Below are positions 1 through 9,771 of a DNA stretch of 64,000 nt, in pieces. A model generated the notes under the pieces. The model had not been told where the DNA came from. It did no database searches and saw nothing but the letters and a program-made list of their open reading frames with translations. How positions within the stretch are numbered: the first letter of the stretch is position 1; each line of letters opens with the position of its first letter. A program made the position numbers and the translations under genes. Source of the stretch: Thecamonas trahens ATCC 50062 (Eukaryota; Apusozoa; Apusomonadida; Apusomonadidae); NCBI RefSeq assembly GCF_000142905.1, contig NW_013657616.1:99057-163056 (forward strand), given 5' to 3'.

Positions 1-85
1 TCCTCCTCCTCCTCCTCCACCCCCACCTCCCACCACCCCACCCCCACCCCCACCACCCCACCCCCCACCCCCACCACCCCGCCCC
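1..85 (+). other. C/CA-rich tract upstream of UBA3
   Basis: The window opens in a tract of TCC, CCA and C-run sequence that ends one base before the UBA3 start codon. Similar C-rich tracts lie just upstream of most plus-strand genes here, and as G-runs before some minus-strand genes. It is probably part of the 5' leader or promoter region. No TATA box or other named element is visible. Confidence 0.5.
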
Positions 86-1389
86 ATGGACTCTCCCTTC
101 TTCGACCTCGACCACCTCCTCACGCGGAGCGGGCCGTTTGCCAACGCTGGCTTTGAGGCCTGCGTGGAGCTCCGCGAGTTTGTGCACAGCTCGGTGCGGG
201 TGCTTGTCATCGGTGCCGGCGGGCTCGGGTGCGAGCTCCTGCACAGCCTGGCCAAGTCTGGCTTTGGCGAGCTGGAGGTCATCGACATGGACACCATCGA
301 CGTGTCGAACCTCAACCGGCAGTTCCTCTTTCGCGCAGCCGACGTGGGCAAGTACAAGGCCGACGTGGCAGCCGCCTTTGTCGAGGCCCGCTGCCCCGGC
401 GTCTCGGTCCGGGCCCACACCTGCGCCATCCAGGAGAGGACGATGCCTTCTACCGCTCCTTCAACCTCATCATCGCTGGCCTCGACTCTATCAAGGCCCG
501 TTCGTGGATCTCGGCCAAGCTGGTCTCGCTGGCCGCAACCGACGCGAGCGGCGCCGTCGACATGTCCACCGTCATCCCGCTCATCGATGGCGGGACCGAG
601 GCTTTTAAGGGCCAGGCCCGAGTCATGCTCCCGCGCATCTCCGCCTGCTTCCAGTGCTCCATCTCGGCCTTTCCCCCACAGCGCGCCTTCCAGCTCTGCA
701 CCATCGCCAACACGCCGCGCAAGCCCGAGCACTGCATCGCCTACGCCATGAACGTCCTGTGGGAGGCCGAGTTTGGCAGTGACCGTGTGCTCGACAAGGA
801 TAGCGTCGAGGATGTGACTTGGGTCATGACCGCCGCTGCTGCCCGCGGCGCCGAGTACGGCATCACCGGCATCACCTACCAGCTGACCCAGGGCGTGATG
901 AAGAACATCATTCCTGCCATCGCCTCGACAAATGCCCTCATTGCCGGCGCCTGCGTCCTCGAGGCTATCAAGATCGCCACAAACTGCGCAAGCTACCTCG
1001 ACAACTGGTTTATGTACATTGGCGACTCGGGCATCAACACCCGCACCTTTGCCTGGGAGCGCGACGAGTCGTGCTCTGTCTGCGGCCTCTGCCGCATCAC
1101 CAAGGTTGTTAGCGGCCGGTTCATGACTCTGGGCGAGCTCCGCTCGTCACTGGTCGACGACGCCGCCCTGCAGCTCGTCTCGCCCTCGCTTCGCGGTGGA
1201 GGCAAGACTCTGTACATGGAGACTGGACCGCTGAAGAAGCTCACCCAGGCCAACTTGGACAAGACCCTGAGCGAGGTTGTGTCGAGCGGGACGGAGATTT
1301 CGGTGACCGACGCCAACGGGGCGGTTGTGCTCGTCACCGTTGTGTTTGAGGAAGAGGAGGGCGATGCAGGGGATGGTGCGGCTGTGTAA
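86..1389 (+). CDS. UBA3: NEDD8-activating enzyme E1 catalytic subunit (UBA3), with an apparent 1-base deletion
   Basis: This is the catalytic half of the NEDD8 E1, which adenylates NEDD8 and carries it as a thioester before handing it to UBC12; the partner NAE1 is not in the window. Residues 43-48 are the nucleotide-binding GAGGLG, and 67-79 ([13 protein letters not shown]) are the E1 adenylation motif. Cys205 in [13 protein letters not shown] matches the catalytic-cysteine segment of UBA3. CxxC pairs (CFQC, CSVC) fit the structural zinc, and the C-terminal ~90 residues correspond to the E2-binding ubiquitin-fold domain. Total length is 434 residues, against about 460 in animals. The frame changes near 434-440, around residue 117: IQE continues as DDAFYRSF only if one base is added. 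Alignment with the family (IQ-x-x-x-D-x-FY) needs exactly one extra base, so this looks like a lost base rather than an intron. The start is the first ATG after the C-tract. Confidence 0.93.
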
Positions 1390-1593
1390 AAGTAACCGTT
1401 GCTGTGGAGCTGGGCGCAAGTGTTGCCCAACAACGGTCAGAGAAAGGTGCTGTTATCGTCCAAGAGCACCCCTGCCTGTCCCCACCACCTGCTTGCTGTC
1501 CGTCGTCAGCTATCATGGCCGCGCACACAGAACGCGCACGGGGAGCAATGCAATAAACAGTACAAATTGCCAAGGATGGCACCCTGTTTCCAA

Positions 1594-1666
1594 GCCTCGG
1601 TAGCTCAGTTGGTAGAGCGTGCGACTGAAGTTCGCAAGGTCGGGGATTCGATCACCCCCTGGGGCA
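1594..1666 (+). tRNA. tRNA-Phe (GAA)
   Basis: A 73-nt cloverleaf without intron: acceptor GCCTCGG/CTGGGGC (two G-T wobbles), D-stem GCTC/GAGC, anticodon stem TGCGA/TCGCA and loop CTGAAGT, giving anticodon GAA. The T-stem GGGGA/ACCCC has an A-A apposition at positions 53/61, where G-C is nearly universal. The discriminator base is A and CCA is not encoded. An identical inverted copy lies at 3918-3990, so the A-A mismatch is not a read error. The 204 bases between UBA3 and this gene show no other feature. Confidence 0.95.
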
Positions 1667-1670
1667 AACA

Positions 1671-1678
1671 TTTTTTTT
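1671..1678 (+). terminator. RNA polymerase III terminator of tRNA-Phe
   Basis: A run of eight T starts five bases after the tRNA, as expected for Pol III termination. Confidence 0.85.
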
Positions 1679-1853
1679 GCTCTTTCTCCGACCCTCCCCT
1701 CGCAATCATCGCAACAAGTTCACGCAGAGCATGTGATGGATGATGCGGGCATGAGGCAACATATTCACTTCCATTATTTCGTTCAACGCAGCCACCGCCA
1801 TCGCCACATTGGGCGTACAGTCAATGAGGCTGCTGCTGGCCGCCAAAGGCGGT

Positions 1854-3505
1854 TTACTCGTCGTCATGACTCGCCAACACGGCGTCAATCCGCGCCTCCA
1901 CGCCCGCCAGCCGCTTGCGCATGTCTGCCATGAGCTGGGCGACGTCGACTCCTTCCTCGACATCATCTGCACCGTGCCTGCCGCTAGTTCCTTCCTCCGC
2001 GCCCTCGTACTCGCTGACGTCGGCGGTTCCGATATCACGCTCTGGCCTGCCGCGCCCGCGCCCGCGCCCGCGCCGCGCCAATGCTCTGGCACGCTGCGAT
2101 GCGTGTGTTCCACGGGCATATCCATCGAGCTCAGGCCCGGCGCCGCGGCCGACGTCACCGATCACCGGATGATCGAGCGCAAACCGCAGTGCCTCGAGCG
2201 TTGCAGACAGCTCGGTCGGCTCGGCAGGCTCTCGCTCGCCAAGTCCGAGCGAGAGCGTCTCGGCCATCCGTGATGTCAGCGCACGTCCCAGCGCTTCGGC
2301 CTCGGCCTCGGTCTCGCCCTTGTCGGGCGTTTCGCGCTTGCTTGGCACTTTTCCCCTGCTCGCCACCTTGAGCTCCTCTTCCAGGCCGAGCTGCGTCACG
2401 AAAAAGCCTGCACCATCAGCAACCGGCGGAGGTGAAGTGATCGTGACACGGGTATCCGCGCCTGTCCGCGCCGAGTCCATCTCCATCCACTCTTGGTGGC
2501 TCCACGCCTTTCTCGCGCGGCGCTGCTTGGCGGCAGAGCGGCGGAGTGCGTCCCACTTGCCCTCGCGGATAACCCGAGTCCCAACCCGCATTGGCCGCGG
2601 CCCAGCCCCGGCTGCGCCCTCCAACACAATGGGCGGATCGTGGAGCGAAAAGAGCGCACTGAGAGAGGCCATACCTAGTGTGCTCCGCCCGAGGTCGGAG
2701 ACCACCTTGCAGAGAACACGCGTCTGTGCGAGTGCCACCAGGTCGTCGCCTGACCGCACCGCCGTCCGCCTAACATCAATGGAGGTCAGCGCCGGGAACG
2801 GCGACTCCACGCCCGCAGCAAAAAGCTGGGCACGTACGGCAGACCGTTGCCAGCCAGATCAAGCGACGTTAGCGCCGGCGCCGACGCTAGCGCGAGGAGC
2901 GCCCTTGGATCCTCCAGCTCATTGTCCGCCACCACAAGGGTAGTGAGTGCGGTGAAGCCCGTCCAGTCGGCAGGCACATCGGTGAGCCCATTGCCCGACA
3001 CATCGAGCGAGGTGAGCGAAGAGAGCGCGGAAAGGCGAAGAATGCTTGCGGGTGTAAGCTCGTTGGCAGCGAGCGAGAGGACCGCGAGCGAGGTGAGCGC
3101 TGGTGCGGGAGGAACAACTGGCTCGCACAACCCGTTGCAGCTCAGATCAAGCGACTCCAGCGCCCGCAGGCCGGCCAGCGCCTCCAGATCCAATCCATCG
3201 TTATCTGATGCGTCAAGCCGGCGGAGGTGGGTGAAGAGCTCGAGATCGCTACCCGCCGCCGTCGAGAGCCCCGCCCCGGCCACCGAGGCCACCACCACCC
3301 GCGCAGGGTCCACCGCGTGCGCCAGCCGCAGCAGGAGGAACCCGTCAAGGACCCGACCAGACTGCCGCGGAGGCTGGGACGTAGCCGACCGGTGCTCGAC
3401 AGGTGCGGCCGACGTGGGGGGAGCGTGGCCGGACTGGGGGGGAGCGCAGCAAGGACTGTGGCCCGCGACGGTGGGTGGGTGTGCGTCGGCGTCTTCCGGA
3501 CCCAT
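1854..3505 (-). CDS. leucine-rich-repeat protein with charged coiled-coil C-terminus
   Basis: This is a roughly 550-residue protein of unknown role. The first half holds about six leucine-rich repeats with the LxxLxLxxNxL pattern (for example LESLDLSCNGL, LTSLDVSGNGL, LTTLVVADNEL, LTSLDLAGNGL). The second half is charged and low in complexity (an Arg/Gly run, acidic stretches) and ends in a short heptad-like helix (VAQLMADMRKRLAGVEARID). The frame changes near 2809-2822: after YVPSFLLRA the protein continues as GVESPFPALTSIDV, and the shift is repaired by one extra base beside a T5/GGG context. The start used is Met at 3505; a better start may be Met at 3576 (MTTPHPPTFAIQG), which needs another lost base at about 3510-3545. 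SDS22-like or axonemal LRR proteins look similar, but I cannot assign a family. Confidence 0.75.
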
Positions 3506-3594
3506 GAGTCCGAGGAGGTCGAGAGGGCGAGCGGGGTGCCCTGAATGGCAAAGGTAGGTGGATGGGGGGTGGTCATGGTGAAAGGGTGGCCGGT

Positions 3595-3628
3595 GGGGGG
3601 GGGGGGGGGGGGGGAGGGGGGGGGGGGG
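3595..3628. repeat. poly-G (poly-C on the minus strand) tract before the LRR gene
   Basis: Thirty-three G and one A in a row, just 5' of the likely LRR start. This is the minus-strand counterpart of the C-tracts that precede plus-strand genes. The rest of 3506-3917 shows no gene. Confidence 0.8.
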
Positions 3629-3906
3629 CCGGGGATGTGGGGGGAGAACGGGGAGGGCAGTTGGGTGAGGTGAGCTGTTTGCAATGTGGGGTGGCAGGCA
3701 GGCTTGCGGTTGGCGCGCAAGGCTACGAGACGGCGGGCCAGATCTAATCCCATCCATCGATGCAGGCTAGTGTCATGAAACAGGCAACAGCTGGTGAGAC
3801 CCGAGATGACTGGAACGGATGGGTTGGGGAGGTGCGGCAGTCAGTGCGACAGCATCGCTCGCTATCCTGTCGCTGTCGTAGGTGGCGGGAGGGTCGGAGG
3901 AAGAGC

Positions 3907-3913
3907 AAAAAAA
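3907..3913 (-). terminator. RNA polymerase III terminator of second tRNA-Phe
   Basis: Seven A on the plus strand (T7 in the transcript), four bases after the 3' end of the inverted tRNA-Phe. The flank beyond it (GCTCTTCCTCCGACCCTCCC in transcript sense) nearly matches the flank of the first copy. Confidence 0.8.
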
Positions 3914-3917
3914 TGTT

Positions 3918-3990
3918 TGCCCCAGGGGGTGATCGAATCCCCGACCTTGCGAACTTCAGTCGCACGCTCTACCAACTGAGCTACCGAGGC
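3918..3990 (-). tRNA. tRNA-Phe (GAA), identical inverted copy
   Basis: Base-for-base identical to the tRNA at 1594-1666, including the A53-A61 mismatch, but on the opposite strand. Similarity continues about 30 bases into the 3' flank and a few bases into the 5' flank (GTTTCCAA). This indicates a segmental inverted duplication around the LRR gene rather than independent copies. Confidence 0.95.
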
Positions 3991-4233
3991 TTGGAAACGA
4001 TGTGAATCAACATAGTATTTATTGGGTTTATCACATTGGCCCGGCTACGGCTGGACCTGTTCCCGCCGTCCAGGCCTCGAGACATGGTCCAGTCATTTCG
4101 ATCAGATGCCGTGCGCACCGTCAACGCTTGTCCGTCTCCCGACTATTCTCGTCCTTCTCCGCAGGCAGTGGCATTGCCCTGCCCGCGGCGAAGCAATCGG
4201 CGGCGAGACATCGTGCCGCGGCGTCTCGCAAAA

Positions 4234-4292
4234 GAGGCGAAAATAGCCGGCTGGGCCGTCGCGGCGAGAGTCCAGCCGGCTATTTTCGCCTC
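4234..4292. repeat. perfect 21-bp inverted repeat with 17-nt loop
   Basis: Arms 4234-4254 and 4272-4292 are exact reverse complements (arm begins GAGGCGAAAATAGCC), separated by 17 bases. It would form a strong hairpin in RNA or a cruciform in DNA. It overlaps no gene. Confidence 0.95.
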
Positions 4293-4454
4293 GTTTGCGC
4301 TCTCTATACCATCCATAGCCAAGCTCAGAACATCAGCATACTCTGCTGTCTCTCTTCTTCTCTACCATCTGTACTGTGAGATGTCAGCGTTGCTCTGGCA
4401 AGCACAAGGTCGTCAAAACGTTCGCAGACTTTCGAATCTGAAAATGCGTCCCTG

Positions 4455-4625
4455 AGTGTCTAACATTTCATGTTCTATAAACATATATAAATAGATACTT
4501 GAGAAAATATTAATATATGGTTCAGGCGTTGATATTTGGTTAAATTTATGATTTTGCGATGTGGTATATATTTTTGTATTATTTTCGGACGAAAGGAGCT
4601 GATTTTGTCTATGTTTTTTGTTAAG
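4455..4625. other. AT-rich island
   Basis: A stretch dominated by A and T (ATATATAAATAGATAC, AAATATTAATATATGG and similar), flanked on both sides by GC-rich DNA. No gene is seen in it. It could be a promoter or nucleosome-free region, an origin-like element, or foreign DNA. Confidence 0.7.
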
Positions 4626-5084
4626 TAAACCGTGCCGCCTATCTGTCGTCGCTGCTGCCCGCTGCCTGCCACCCCCTACCCGCGGCACCGCTGCCTGCTC
4701 TCCGCCCTGCTGCGTGTGACAAGCGATATGCAGCGGCTTTACTTGCCCAATGATCAACCAGTGGCAGGGTGAGGGGCGATCGTGCCACAATCGCACCTCA
4801 GGGCCTCACATGCGGCTTGAGACAAACTGCTGTCCAAGTTGGACGGCGGTCACACACTTGCGACGAGTCCGTCCTCCTCACGCTCACACACACCCATCCC
4901 CCACCCCGTCCCCTCCTCTTGTCATATACCGTCACGCATACTCCCTCCACATCTGAGATCACGCCACGCCGCCCCACACGTCATCCCCGCTCCCGACACT
5001 GTCGCATCCCACACTCGTCCAATCTTCCGTTCGAAATACGCCTCGCACGGACACCCGCACGCACTCATCGAACACTCCTCGACC

Positions 5085-7692
5085 ATGGACGAGCCAAGTC
5101 CCCACCGCGACCCCTTCCCACCCACCCCGTCCTCCTCATCCTCGTCGTCCTCGTCCTCGTCGTCCTCGCCTGTGCCCGCCCCCACCCCCGCCTGGTCAGC
5201 CTCCCTCCCGCTCGCCTTTGGCACCACCGACCTCTCGTCCTTCCCCTCCGCCCCGCACCCGCCTCCTCCACGACGCCCGCCGCCACCGCCGGCCGCCGCC
5301 GCCGCCACCTCCTCCTCCTCGCCCCCCAAGCATCCGCTCTCGCAGCATCAGTCATCGATGGCTTTGCGCACACCCAGCCAACCTATGCTCCGTCCGATAA
5401 CGTCTCGTGGTCGATGGCCCAGCCGGCGCCGTCGTCGCCGTCACAGTCGCCACCGCCGTCGGCCTCCTCGGACGACGACCATGACGATGGCGGCCTTCCC
5501 AGCCTGCGCTGGTCGGAGGAGTCTGGTGCCGGGCCGTCGCTGGTTGCCTTACCCAGCAACTCGAACGATCTCAACTTTGACGACGCAGAGATGGTCTCAC
5601 GTCCCATGCGCGAGCTCCTCCAACAGCGGCAGAGCGAGGTGTGGGACGACGACTCGGCCGTGACCGTCTGCACCCGCCCAGGCTGCGGTCGAGTGTTTGG
5701 CACGCTCGAGCGCCGCCACCACTGCCGCGCTTGCGGCCGCATCTTCTGCGGCGCATGCACCGAGGAGCGCATCGAGCTCCCGCGCGAGTTTATCCAGTTC
5801 CCCAAGCCCTCGCGCGCTCAGCAAGCTTCCATCACCTCGTGGATCTGGCGCTACCTCTCGCCGCCCACAGACAAGGAGCGGGTGTGTCAGGACTGTGCCT
5901 TTCGGTACGGTGACCTGCAGAACCGCGACGTCCGCTGCATCATCGCCGTCTTTGAGTTTGTCAGGTTTGACCTCCGTGACCTCCATGTTCTGGCGCAAGT
6001 GTGCAAGACCTGGTCGCGCGCCGCCACCATCTGCATCTCCGCCCTCCGCCAGCTCCAGTATCGCCTCCCGTCTCAGAGCTTTTCAGCTCGCGAGGCGGCC
6101 ATGATCTGGTGGAACCGTGCCTACTTTGTTGGCCACAACCGATGGATGGTCCAACTCATGCGCGTGACGGACTGGTCGCGTCCTGACCACGTCGCAGAGC
6201 TCGTTGCGCTTGCCTGCCCACCGACGGTCCCGAGCTCCTCGCCCCGCGTTTTCCGCTGCTCCTCGGTCCTCTGCACCCGCTCCTGCCGCGAGAACTTCCA
6301 GCCCATGGACGTCATTCAGCTACTCCAGGTTGTGCCTCATCCCGCCATCCGTGCCGCCCTTGTCCCTTCTATCCGCCTCGCCCGTGAGCCCGTCCTCAAG
6401 GCCCTTGTACCGTCGCTTGTCCGCCTCATTGCCTCGGATCCACTCGCCTCGTCGCCTGTCGGCGACCTTGTTCTTGACCTGGCTGCAGAGTCGCTCACCA
6501 TCGCGTCGGACGCCTTTTGGGCCCTCAAGGTCGCCGCCGCAGAAGCCGCAGACGACGAGCCCACCGCTTCCCGCTTCACCCGCGTCCTCCATGCCCTCCT
6601 TGTCACCCTCGGCAGTGTCCACCCCGACTGGGCCGCCACCCTTCTCGACGCCGAGCGCTTTGAGATCGCCTGCGCCGCCGCTGCCTCGGTCTCACCCGCA
6701 GACATCCCTGATCTCTTTGCCTCGCACGGCCTCTTTGCCCCCGATGCCCCCCAATCTCCACCCCGCTCCTCCCGCGGGTCTCCATCGACGGCGTCGCCTA
6801 CCGCAAGGTCAAGCGCTACTCCTCCGCCCGCTCGCCGCTCCGCCTTCCTCTCCTCTCAGGCACCCGCCGTGCCTACGATGCCCTCTACAAGGTCGGCGAC
6901 GATCTCCGCCGTGACCAGGCCATGGTCAACGTCATCGCCGTCATGGACTCTATCCTCCGCGATGCTGGCTTTGTCTTTCCCGTTGTCAAGTACCGAGTCG
7001 TCCCCACCGGCCGCAACCGCGGCTACATCGAGATTGTGCCCAACGCTGAGACACTCGAGGACATTGCCAACAAGCACAAGACTTCAGTTACCCACTACCT
7101 CCTCGCCCACAACAAGAACCGCAAGGGCCGCGACTACCTCCGCGACTTTGCCCTCTCCACTGCCGTCTACACCGTCATGATGTACCTCATGGGTGTCGGT
7201 GATCGCCACCGCGGTAACGTCATGCTTACCCACTCGGCCGAGCTCTTCCACATCGACTACGGCTTTATCCTCGGCGAGGAGCCATTCAAGCTCCTTCCGG
7301 CCTCCTGGATGCGCCTCACCCCGGGCATTCGCGACGCCATGATGGACGAAGAGCGCAAGCTCTTCTCAAAGACCTGCCTCGACGCCTACAACGTCCTCCG
7401 CCGCTTTGCGCCGCTCTTCATGACCATGCTTTCGCTCGGCACGGGCACCGACCTCTCAGCCTGCACAGAGGAGATTGTCCTCCGATTCCTCCCGGGTGTC
7501 TCGGACCGTGAGGCCGGGGCTCTCTTCCTCTCCCGCCTCCACATCGGCCCAGGCACCATCACAGAGACCCTCCAGTACTTTTTCGACGACACCATGCACA
7601 ACGACGAGCCCAACTACTTCCAGTCACTCGTCCAGAACATCGCCGCCATCCCCACGGGCGTCTTTTCCTTCTTCTCATCATCATCATCCTAG
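5085..7692 (+). CDS. FYVE-domain phosphatidylinositol 3-kinase (Vps34-like catalytic domain)
   Basis: This is an 869-residue lipid kinase expected to make PI3P or a related 3-phosphoinositide on endosomes. After a Ser/Pro/Ala-rich N-terminus, a FYVE zinc finger at about residues 195-275 has paired CxxC and the RRHHCRACG basic motif that binds PI3P. It is followed by an F-box-like helix (DLRDLHVLAQVCKTW) and a PIK helical region. The kinase domain starts near residue 600 with KVGDDLRRDQ and has catalytic loop GVGDRHRGN (about 705) and activation segment HIDYGFILG (about 724), closest to class III Vps34. The Vps34 C2 domain is not seen. The frame changes twice, each repaired by one extra C in a C6 run (5322-5327 and 6747-6752), which is typical of homopolymer undercalls. 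The start is the ATG after GACC that opens the frame. Confidence 0.87.
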
Positions 7693-7856
7693 CCTTCCTC
7701 TTGCATCCCTTCCAGCTCATCAACTCTCCTGATAACAAAACCCTTGCAGCTTCTCCCCCCCTCCCCCCCCCCTTTCCTCCCTCCCCCCTCCCTCTCCTCC
7801 CGTCCCTCGTGACCGGCGTCCGGCCTAGCCCTCCCCCGCCACCACTCCTCTCCACC

Positions 7857-9718
7857 ATGACCGACGCTACCTCTGCTGCCAACCTCGACACGTTCACCAC
7901 CACGAACCTCGCCCTCGACCTCGATGTCTCCTTTGCCACACAGACCATTACCGGCAAGGCGACGCTGACGCTGACCAACAGCTCGTCCGAGCCTGCCGCC
8001 TCGGTCGTCCTCGACACCCGTGACCTGACCATCTCGGGCGTGACGACGGCGGCGGGCGAGGCGTGCGAGTTTGCCCTCGGCGACGCCTGGGGCGCAGACG
8101 GCTGCCTCGGCGCTCCGCTCACCATCACCCTCCCGCAGCCTGTCGCTCCCGCCGCCGCGCTGGAGCTCACCGTGGCGTACGCCACCTCGCCGGCGGCGTC
8201 GGCCCTCCAGTGGCTCGCCCCTGTCCAGACCGCCGGCGGCAAGCACCCGTACCTCATGTCGCAGTGCCAGGCCATCCACGCCCGCTCGCTCGTGCCGTGC
8301 CAGGACTCGCCGGCCATCAAGGCCCCGTACTCGGCCACCGTCACCGCGCCGTCGCCGCTCCGCGTCGTCATGTCCGCCCTCCTCGCCGACGATCCCGCTG
8401 AGGCTGCGGCTGCCGGCGTGTGGCACTTCAACCAGCCGGTCCCCATCCCGTCGTACCTCCTCGCCATCGCCGTCGGCAACCTCGCCGAGAAGCCCGTCGG
8501 CCCGCGCTCGTCGGTCCTCTGCGAGCCCGAGCTCATCGATGCCTGCGAGTACGAGTTTGGCGAGCACACCGAGACCTTTGTCGCCGGCGGCGAGGACCTG
8601 CTTGGGCCCTACGTCTGGGGCCGCTACGACCTCCTTGTCCTCCCGCCCTCGTTTGCCTACGGCGGCATGGAGAACCCGTGCACCACGTACGTGACCCCGA
8701 CCCTCCTCGCCGGCGACCGCTCGCTCGTCAACGTCGTCGCCCACGAAATCGGCCACTCATGGATGGGCAACCTTGTGACGTCAGCCTCGTGGTCCGACTT
8801 TTGGCTCAACGAGGGCCACACTGTCTACGTCGAGCGCCGCCTCCTCGGCAACCTCCACGGCGAGGCCTTCCGCCAGTTTGAGGCCATGCAGGGCTGGGCC
8901 ACCCTCTCCAAAACCGTCAACGACGTGTTTGGCGCCGACCACCCGTACACCTGCCTCGTCCCTGACCTTTCTGGCGGCATCGATCCCGACGACGTCTTCT
9001 CCTCGGTTCCGTACGAGAAGGGCTTTGCCCTCCTCTTCCACCTCGAGTCGCTCGTCGGCGGCATCGAGCCAATGGAGGCCTTCCTCAAGGCTTACGTCGC
9101 CGCTTTTGCCAACAAGTCGGTCACCACCGCTGAGTGGCATGCCTTCTTCCTCGCCCACTTTGCCGACTCGGTCGACCCGGCCGTCCTCGACGCCATCGAC
9201 TGGCAGGCCTGGTTCCACGCCCCGGGCATGCCGCCGGTCACTCCGGTGTTTGACGACTCGCTCGCCGTCGCCTGCCACGACCTCGCCGCCAAGTGGCTTG
9301 CCCACGCCTCGGGCGCCACCCCGAGTTTGTCGGCGACGCTGCAGACATCGCCGGCTGGCACTCGGGCCAGGTCGTCCAGGTTCTCGACGATCTCGTCGCC
9401 GCCCAGGCCGACGGCGCTGTCATCCCACCGCCCACCCTCGCCGCCCTCGACGCCGCCTATGGCCTCTCGTCTTCAGGCAACTACGAGATCCTCTTCGCCT
9501 GGGTCATTCTCGCCATCAAGACCGACTACGAGCCCATCATCGACGTTGCTGTCCGCCTCGTCACCTCGCAGGGCCGCATGAAGTTCACCCGTCCTACCTA
9601 CCGCGCCCTCCACGCCTCGACCATCGGCAAGGACATTGCTGTCGCCACCTTTACCGCCAATCGCGAGCGCTACCACCCGATCTGCGCCAAGATGGTTGCC
9701 AAGGACCTCGGCCTCTAG
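7857..9718 (+). CDS. LTA4H: M1-family zinc aminopeptidase / leukotriene-A4-hydrolase type
   Basis: A 620-residue cytosolic-type M1 metallopeptidase (human LTA4H is 611). It has the exopeptidase motif GGMEN at residues 269-273, the zinc site HEIGH at 296-300, the third zinc ligand Glu319 (NEGHT) and the catalytic Tyr386 in PYEKG. The C-terminal helical domain contains GRMKFTRPTYRAL, which is diagnostic of the LTA4H/aminopeptidase-B branch. It removes N-terminal residues from peptides; epoxide hydrolase activity cannot be judged from sequence alone. One frame change at the C4 run 9319-9322 is repaired by one extra C (ATP then EFVGDAADIAGW). A long C-rich tract (7748-7845) precedes the ATG. The gene is convergent with the SDR gene, 53 bases away. 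Confidence 0.92.
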
Positions 9719-9771
9719 CCCGCCCACGCCCAGCCTGCTGGCCACACGCTAAATTCGCCGAGCGGCGGTGC

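Larger units (their letters stand above)
3991..5084. other. intergenic region between tRNA-Phe and the PI3-kinase gene
   Basis: No convincing coding region. It holds a perfect 21-bp inverted repeat (4234-4292), an AT-rich island (about 4455-4625) that contrasts with the GC-rich surroundings, and a C-rich stretch before the PI3-kinase start. The short open frames here lack the codon preferences of the real genes. Confidence 0.6.

Noticed and set aside
434-440. A tiny intron in UBA3 at the frame change
   Set aside because: No GT..AG pair fits, and alignment to the family leaves no room for removed bases; one base is missing instead.
7559-8756. Long minus-strand frames over the LTA4H gene
   Set aside because: Shadows of GC-rich coding sequence; the sense strand has the full M1 motif set in order.
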